64,000 nucleotides of DNA, from the NCBI RefSeq assembly GCF_016808095.1, contig NC_068970.1, positions 41,017,630 to 41,081,629 on the forward strand. The letters are read 5' to 3'. The notes beneath the pieces are model-generated. The model saw only the letters and a list, made by a program, of their open reading frames with translations, ran no database searches and had not been told where the DNA came from. The translations under genes were made by a program, and so were the position numbers. This document shows, one piece after another, positions 59,605 to 64,000 of the stretch. Position 1 is the stretch's first letter; every line of letters begins with the position of its first letter. Source of the DNA: Vigna angularis. Its lineage: Eukaryota; Streptophyta; Magnoliopsida; Fabales; Fabaceae.

Positions 59605-61440
59605 GATTAGATATTGCTTAAAAATATTCTCTAAATGAGTTATAAGTCATTATCTTCATGTCCTTTGAGTTTCTAGCGGCATGTAGCATCATGAGCTTCA
59701 AAAAGATTTGTTCTTCCATGCTTTTGGTCCTTGATCTTGTCAAATGTCTTTTGAATTGTAACAGTTCCTCTTCAATTTTTTCTTGTATTGGACCATCTCC
59801 TCTAGGTAGGAGTTTATATTTTCTTTTGGAAGAAAACATTTCCTTCCTAAAGTGAACCCACACCTAATCTTCGAGTTCAAACTTGATCTTCTTTCTCCCT
59901 TGGTTAGCATTAGAAGTCTACTTTTCCATTTTCTTTTCTATTTGAGCCTTTACGTTATGCAAGTTTTTGACAAAAGTATTTTTGGCAAGACCATCTTTTT
60001 TAGTCATAAAATCATATTAGGTAAAGCCAACAAATGTAAGGGATTTAGAGGATTAAAACCATATACCACTTCAAAGGGAGTCATTTGAGTAGTAGAATGA
60101 ACTACCCTATTATAAGCAAACTCCACATGAGGTAACACTAGTGCAAAACTAGCGTATAACGTCACGCGTTCAACGTCCAACCACTGAATAACCAACGTTA
60201 AAAATGATCGATGACATTTTTGTAAATAAATACAATTATTAAACATCGTTAAGAATTGTAATTCGACGTAAATTTGTTATACTGGGTAAATCTTGAGAAA
60301 ATGTTTGGCGCGAAGGTGAAAATATATTTACGTATGACGTCGAATTCCCTAGCGTTAGACGTCAAAAGTAAATTCAATAAAAATTTGAGCAGGAGATTGA
60401 AAATTCATTCACTTTATCTTAGCGCGTGATACCCTCTTCTCTGCTCAAACTTTTCTAGAATGAAGTTTGACGACCATCACATGTAATCTTTCTTTCATTT
60501 GTTATAAATGCATGTTAATTAACTACTTTAGGTATGATTTTCATTTGTTTTGACCGATTATTTTCGTGTTCTTGTCCTTCATAGGCGCATTCTGCTTTCT
60601 CTCTCACTGGTGGCATTACTTTATTTCGAAGAACCCACTTTTGAAGGTTAGTTTTCGTTTTCGTTTTGAAGAACTTATTTGTTGAACTTGTTGTTTTTTT
60701 TAACTTGTTTGTTGTTTTTGTTTGGTTGAACCCGTTTGTTATCGTTGTTTGTTATTGTTTATTGTTGATAATACACTACATGTTCATAGTTCATGCTTTA
60801 TAAAATATCAAAAACTGAAATTTGTTGTTTTCCTTCTTTTCAAGTCTCGTAAAGTTGTAAAAAATGATCACAATTAATTTAAAAAAACAAAAAAATTGAT
60901 TTACATGGAATATTGACAAAAGTCGACGTTAATTTGATTAACGTCGAATTGTTCTATGTTCGATGTCAATTTAACGTCTCTCGATATGACGTCGATCTCG
61001 AATTCGACGTGAAAGGCCAAAAACCAACGATGTTATACGATGTTTTTGTACTAGTGTAACCAATCCTCCGAAGTTCTCAATTTCTTATTTACAAAACATC
61101 TAAGCAGTTGTGACAAAGTTCTACTTACGACTTCAATTTTTCCATCCGTTTGACTATGATAAGTTGTAGATAAGAGAATTTTTGTACCTAACTTACCCAC
61201 GACACTTTCCAAAAATGGCTAACAAATTTTAAATCTCTATTTGATACAATGTTCCTTGGAATGCCATATATTCTCACAACTTCCTTTAAAAATAGGTTGG
61301 TCACATGGTTGGCATTATCATTCTTGTGGCAAGGAATGAAATGGGCCATCTTTGAGAACTTGTCAACCATAACAAAAACAAAACCTTTTCCAACCAAAAA
61401 CAATATTCATAGAAATGTCGGTCCAAGGAGAGTTAGGAAC
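59605..61440 (-). pseudogene. Ty3/gypsy integrase remnant, split by a CACTA element
   Basis: On the minus strand, 61403-61188 carries the integrase core start ([15 protein letters not shown] and [13 protein letters not shown]). It continues with decayed core text to 61060, then after the CACTA insertion resumes at 60135 with [15 protein letters not shown] and [12 protein letters not shown], and ends with the C-terminal WVHFRKEMF...KLLPRGDGP segment near 59770. This matches gypsy integrase of chromoviral or related type. Stops and frame changes are present. Gag, protease and RT are absent. Confidence 0.8.
60136..61056. mobile_element. Non-autonomous CACTA element, 921 bp
   Basis: Ends CACTAGTGCAAAA...TTTTTGTACTAGTG, with a perfect 3-bp target duplication TAA (60133-60135 and 61057-61059). 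Removing it rejoins the gypsy integrase codons exactly. Subterminal GACGT/ACGTC motifs recur (GTATAACGTCACGCG, TCGACGT, GACGTCGAATTC). The interior has an exon-like piece (60584-60640) flanked by AG and GT. No transposase. Confidence 0.9.
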
Positions 61441-61624
61441 AAGTAAAGGCGTAAATATCCTATTGAATATAAAAGATAAAGAAAATATAAAGATAATATA
61501 TCTAAAATATCCCATGTACATAGATTTAGATTAAGCTTGCTTACAAGTAAGGCCTCTATCACAAAAGGACAATGATGTTTCATTTGAGGCTAAAAGAAAT
61601 AAACATGCAATATATTGGATCCCA
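61441..61624. other. Short spacer
   Basis: AT-rich sequence between the gypsy remnant and the next LTR; nothing assigned. Confidence 0.4.
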
Positions 61625-61639
61625 TGTTAAGACAAGATC

Positions 61640-62766
61640 CACTAGTGCAAAAACAGCATATAACGTCACGCGTTTTGTAAATAAATGCAATTGTAGAACG
61701 TCGAAACCCGAGTCAATTCGACGTTCTATGATGGTAATTATTTAAACCAACACGTCATTCTCTTTCTTCTTTCTTTTAAACCACCAATAGTACGTCGAAT
61801 CCTATAGGAGTTCGACGTAATATTTGTCAGTCAGAAGCCAAAGAGTCACCCTTCTTAATTCTTTTTTCTTTTTACTTTTAAACAACAAATAATACGTCAA
61901 ATTCTGTAAGGGCTTCGACATATTATTTGTGAGCAAGAAGCCAAAAAGTAACCCCTTTTTAATTCTTTTTTTCTTTTTTCTTTTAAACCACATATAATAC
62001 GTTGAATTTTGTAAGAGCTCCGATGTATTATTTGTCAGCAAAAATTTTCCCCTTTTTAATTTGAGCGGGACATTGAAAATTCGTTTACTTTATCTTACCG
62101 TGCGAGACCCTCTTCTCTTCTCAAACTTTTCTCGAACGAAGTTTGACGACCATCACATGTAATCTTTCTTTCATTTGATACAAATGCATGTTAATTAACT
62201 ACTTTATGTATAATTTTCGTTTGTTTTGACCAATTATTTTCGTGTTCTTGTCCTTCATAGGCGCATTCTGCTTTCTCTCTCACTGGTGGAAACACTTTAT
62301 TCCGACGAACCCACCTTTTGAAGGTTAGTTTTCGTTTTTGTTTTCGTTTTGAAGAACTTATTTGTTGAACTTGTTTGTTGTTGTTTTTTGTTGAACTTGT
62401 TTGTTGTTGTTATTTGGTTAAACTTGTTTGTTGTTGTTGTTGTTGTTTGATTGAACTTGTTTGTTGTTTGTTATTGATACTATACTACACGTTCATAGTT
62501 CATGCTTTATAAAATACCAAAAAACTGAAATTTGTTGATTTTCTGCTTTTGAGGTCTCGTAGAATTGTAAAAAAGGATTACAATTAATTAAAAAAAATAA
62601 AAAAATTTCTTAACGTCGAATATTAACAAAATTTTATGTCAATTTGATTAACATCGAATTTTTTTAAATTCGATGTCAATTTAACGTCTCCCGATATGAC
62701 GTCGACTTCGAATTCGACGTGAAAAGCCAAAAAACAACAACGTTATACAATATTTTTGTACTAGGG
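61640..62766. mobile_element. Non-autonomous CACTA element, 1127 bp, related to 60136-61056
   Basis: Left end CACTAGTGCAAAAACAG, right end TTTTTGTACTAGGG with the last bases mutated. The target duplication ATC (61637-61639 and 62767-62769) is perfect. The right two thirds parallel the element at 60136 (TTTGACGACCATCACATG; GGCGCATTCTGCTTTCTC). It also carries three copies of an about 103-bp repeat at 61778-62060. No transposase. Confidence 0.88.
61778..62060. repeat. About 103-bp tandem repeat within the CACTA element
   Basis: Units start AAACCACCAATAGTACGTCG (61778), AAACAACAAATAATACGTCA (61880) and AAACCACATATAATACGTTG (61985). Each carries an inverted TTCGACGT-like partner. Confidence 0.75.
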
Positions 62767-63749
62767 ATCGTTTAGAGACTAGACCATCTGACAACTCAGG
62801 TTTTGAAGTTTAACAAAAAGCATTAAACAAAATATCATTTTGAATGAAAGCTTATTTTAAAGAAATAATGTCTAAGAGAAAAATATTTTGGAACATCTTT
62901 ACTAGACCAAAACTAGCTTATAATAATAATTTCTAGACTATAGTGTCTGACCGACAAAGCTTTATAAACAATGTCTAATGAAAGGAAGCGTCTTTATTAA
63001 AGAATCATCTAATAGACGGTATGTGTTACAAACAATGTTTTACTTGCAAGCATCTTACTAAAAGAAATGTCTACCTCAATGCTAACACTGAAGCTTAAAA
63101 TATGTTTTATTCAAACAATGTTAATTCAAGCAAGCGTCTTATGGAATGTATTATATAAAGAATGGTCGTTGAATGCTATAACTCTCAAACAGTTTTTCAA
63201 CATAAAGCATCTAATGTTTTTACATCATATGTTGAATGCTTTATTAAACGATACATTTATTAATGAGATGACAAAAGATAAAATGTTTTGAACATGCAAT
63301 ACAACTTAACATTTATCAATGTTCAAAATATTTAATGCATGTACGATAAAGTGTTTCGATGCTTGTATACCTTGTTATTGATATTTGTATAGATCACAAA
63401 AAGTACAAAGACTTGATCAAAATCACTACACATAAGATAAAAGGCATTAAGAGATGAAGAATATTTTGGGAGTGTTTCCTTTAAAGTCTTCTACTTTAAC
63501 ACATCTTACAAGATCTGTTTTGATAAAGCACTATATCTTTACAAAGTAGACTTGAGTCTGACTTCTCACCTAAAAAGGCTACCAGCTCTACATGAAGTCA
63601 ACCTCTTTGCCCAACGAGTAAAGCCCAACCAATGACTCGTCACCCATCGAGTGAAGATCACCCAACGAATGTTTTAAATTGTGATGACTCAAAACTAAAC
63701 CCTCACCTAGCAAACTTACAAAATTAAAAACGATTACAAATGCACTTAA

Positions 63750-64000
63750 ATTGCTTTAAATTATTCTATAAGTGAGCTATAAGTTATGATCTTCATATAA
63801 TTTGAGTTTTAATAACATGTAGAGTCTTAAACTTTAAAGAGATATGTTCTTCCAGAATTTTGGTCCTTGAACTTTTCATAAGTTCTTTGAATTGTAATGG
63901 TTTCTCCTCAAGTTAGTGATTCCACAAAGGTGACTTCTTAGAGAACCAAAACTCGTGGAACAACTCCCAACCATGCATAACACCTTTTTTTCACACTTCT
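63750..64000 (-). pseudogene. Second gypsy integrase C-terminal remnant
   Basis: The plus-strand text at 63770-63920 (GAGCTATAAGTTATGATCTT, ATATGTTCTTCCAGAA, TTTGAATTGTAATGG) parallels 59635-59765 over the end of the integrase remnant, in the same orientation. No long frame survives, and the window ends inside it. Confidence 0.55.

Larger units (their letters stand above)
61625..63680 (+). mobile_element. TGTTAAGACAAG-family LTR, interrupted by a CACTA element, 3' truncated
   Basis: It starts TGTTAAGACAAGATC at 61625, is broken at 61640 by a CACTA element, and resumes at 62767 with ATCGTTTAGAGACTAG and the family block GTTTTGAAGTTTAACAAA. It follows the LTR at 4650-8552 in reverse for about 0.9 kb, including GGCTACCAGCTCTACATGAA near 63577. 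The homology fades at about 63680 before the U5 end. Confidence 0.75.

Noticed and set aside
59852..60088. 78-aa plus-strand ORF
   Set aside because: Antisense to the gypsy integrase remnant.

Overview
This window looks like nuclear DNA of a flowering plant, most likely a legume of the Phaseoleae (bean, cowpea or soybean relatives). The reasons are spliced genes with GT-AG introns, very AT-rich spacers with long (AT)n runs, SIRE/Maximus-like copia elements, a Mutator-like element of the GGTTAAATATG terminal type common in legumes, and an endogenous caulimovirid polyprotein. There is no sign of operons, bacterial signals, CRISPR or tRNA/rRNA genes.

Only two loci are convincingly intact host genes. 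At 24.3-26.5 kb (+) is a YqaJ/lambda-exonuclease-type nuclease of 318 aa with an intron in its 5' UTR. At 42.3-47.0 kb (-) is a 15-exon malectin-like/LRR receptor kinase; every exon joins in frame to give 935 aa. The closest Arabidopsis genes I know, At1g67660 and At1g67720, are near neighbours on chromosome 1, so this is probably conserved microsynteny pushed apart by insertions. A 178-aa ORF with a well-placed TATA box (53.4-53.9 kb, -) and an 85-aa ORF (47.8-48.0 kb, -) are weak gene candidates.

The rest is mostly layered mobile DNA. 0-3.3 kb: 3' end of a SIRE-like copia element and two LTRs fused head to head. 3.6-8.55 kb: minus-strand SIRE-like gag and LTR, split by a CACTA-like transposon carrying a fragment of the replication factor C large subunit gene. 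9.9-11.7 kb: Mutator-like element with 9-bp target duplication. 14.0-14.7 kb: hAT-like MITE. 15.3-21.3 kb: 6-kb CACTA element with exon-like fragments and a solo LTR (target duplication CTTAT). 28.2-31.1 kb: decayed second caulimovirid copy with a promoter-like insertion, then an LTR fragment joined to a piece of a plastid KAS I gene. 32.7-35.1 kb: complete gag-only copia element with target duplication AACCG. 36.3-41.9 kb: near full-length but broken endogenous caulimovirid (movement protein, coiled coil, capsid, zinc knuckle, protease, RT, RNase H). 57.4-58.3 kb: tandem duplication split by a hAT-like MITE. 59.6-64 kb: gypsy integrase remnants and another SIRE-like LTR, each interrupted by related CACTA elements with identifiable target duplications.

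One LTR family (start TGTTAAGACAAG) recurs at least five times, which lets empty and filled sites be compared inside the window and gives a relative order of insertions. Boundaries marked by target duplications are firm; boundaries of decayed repeats are approximate. Family names rest on motif recognition without database searches.
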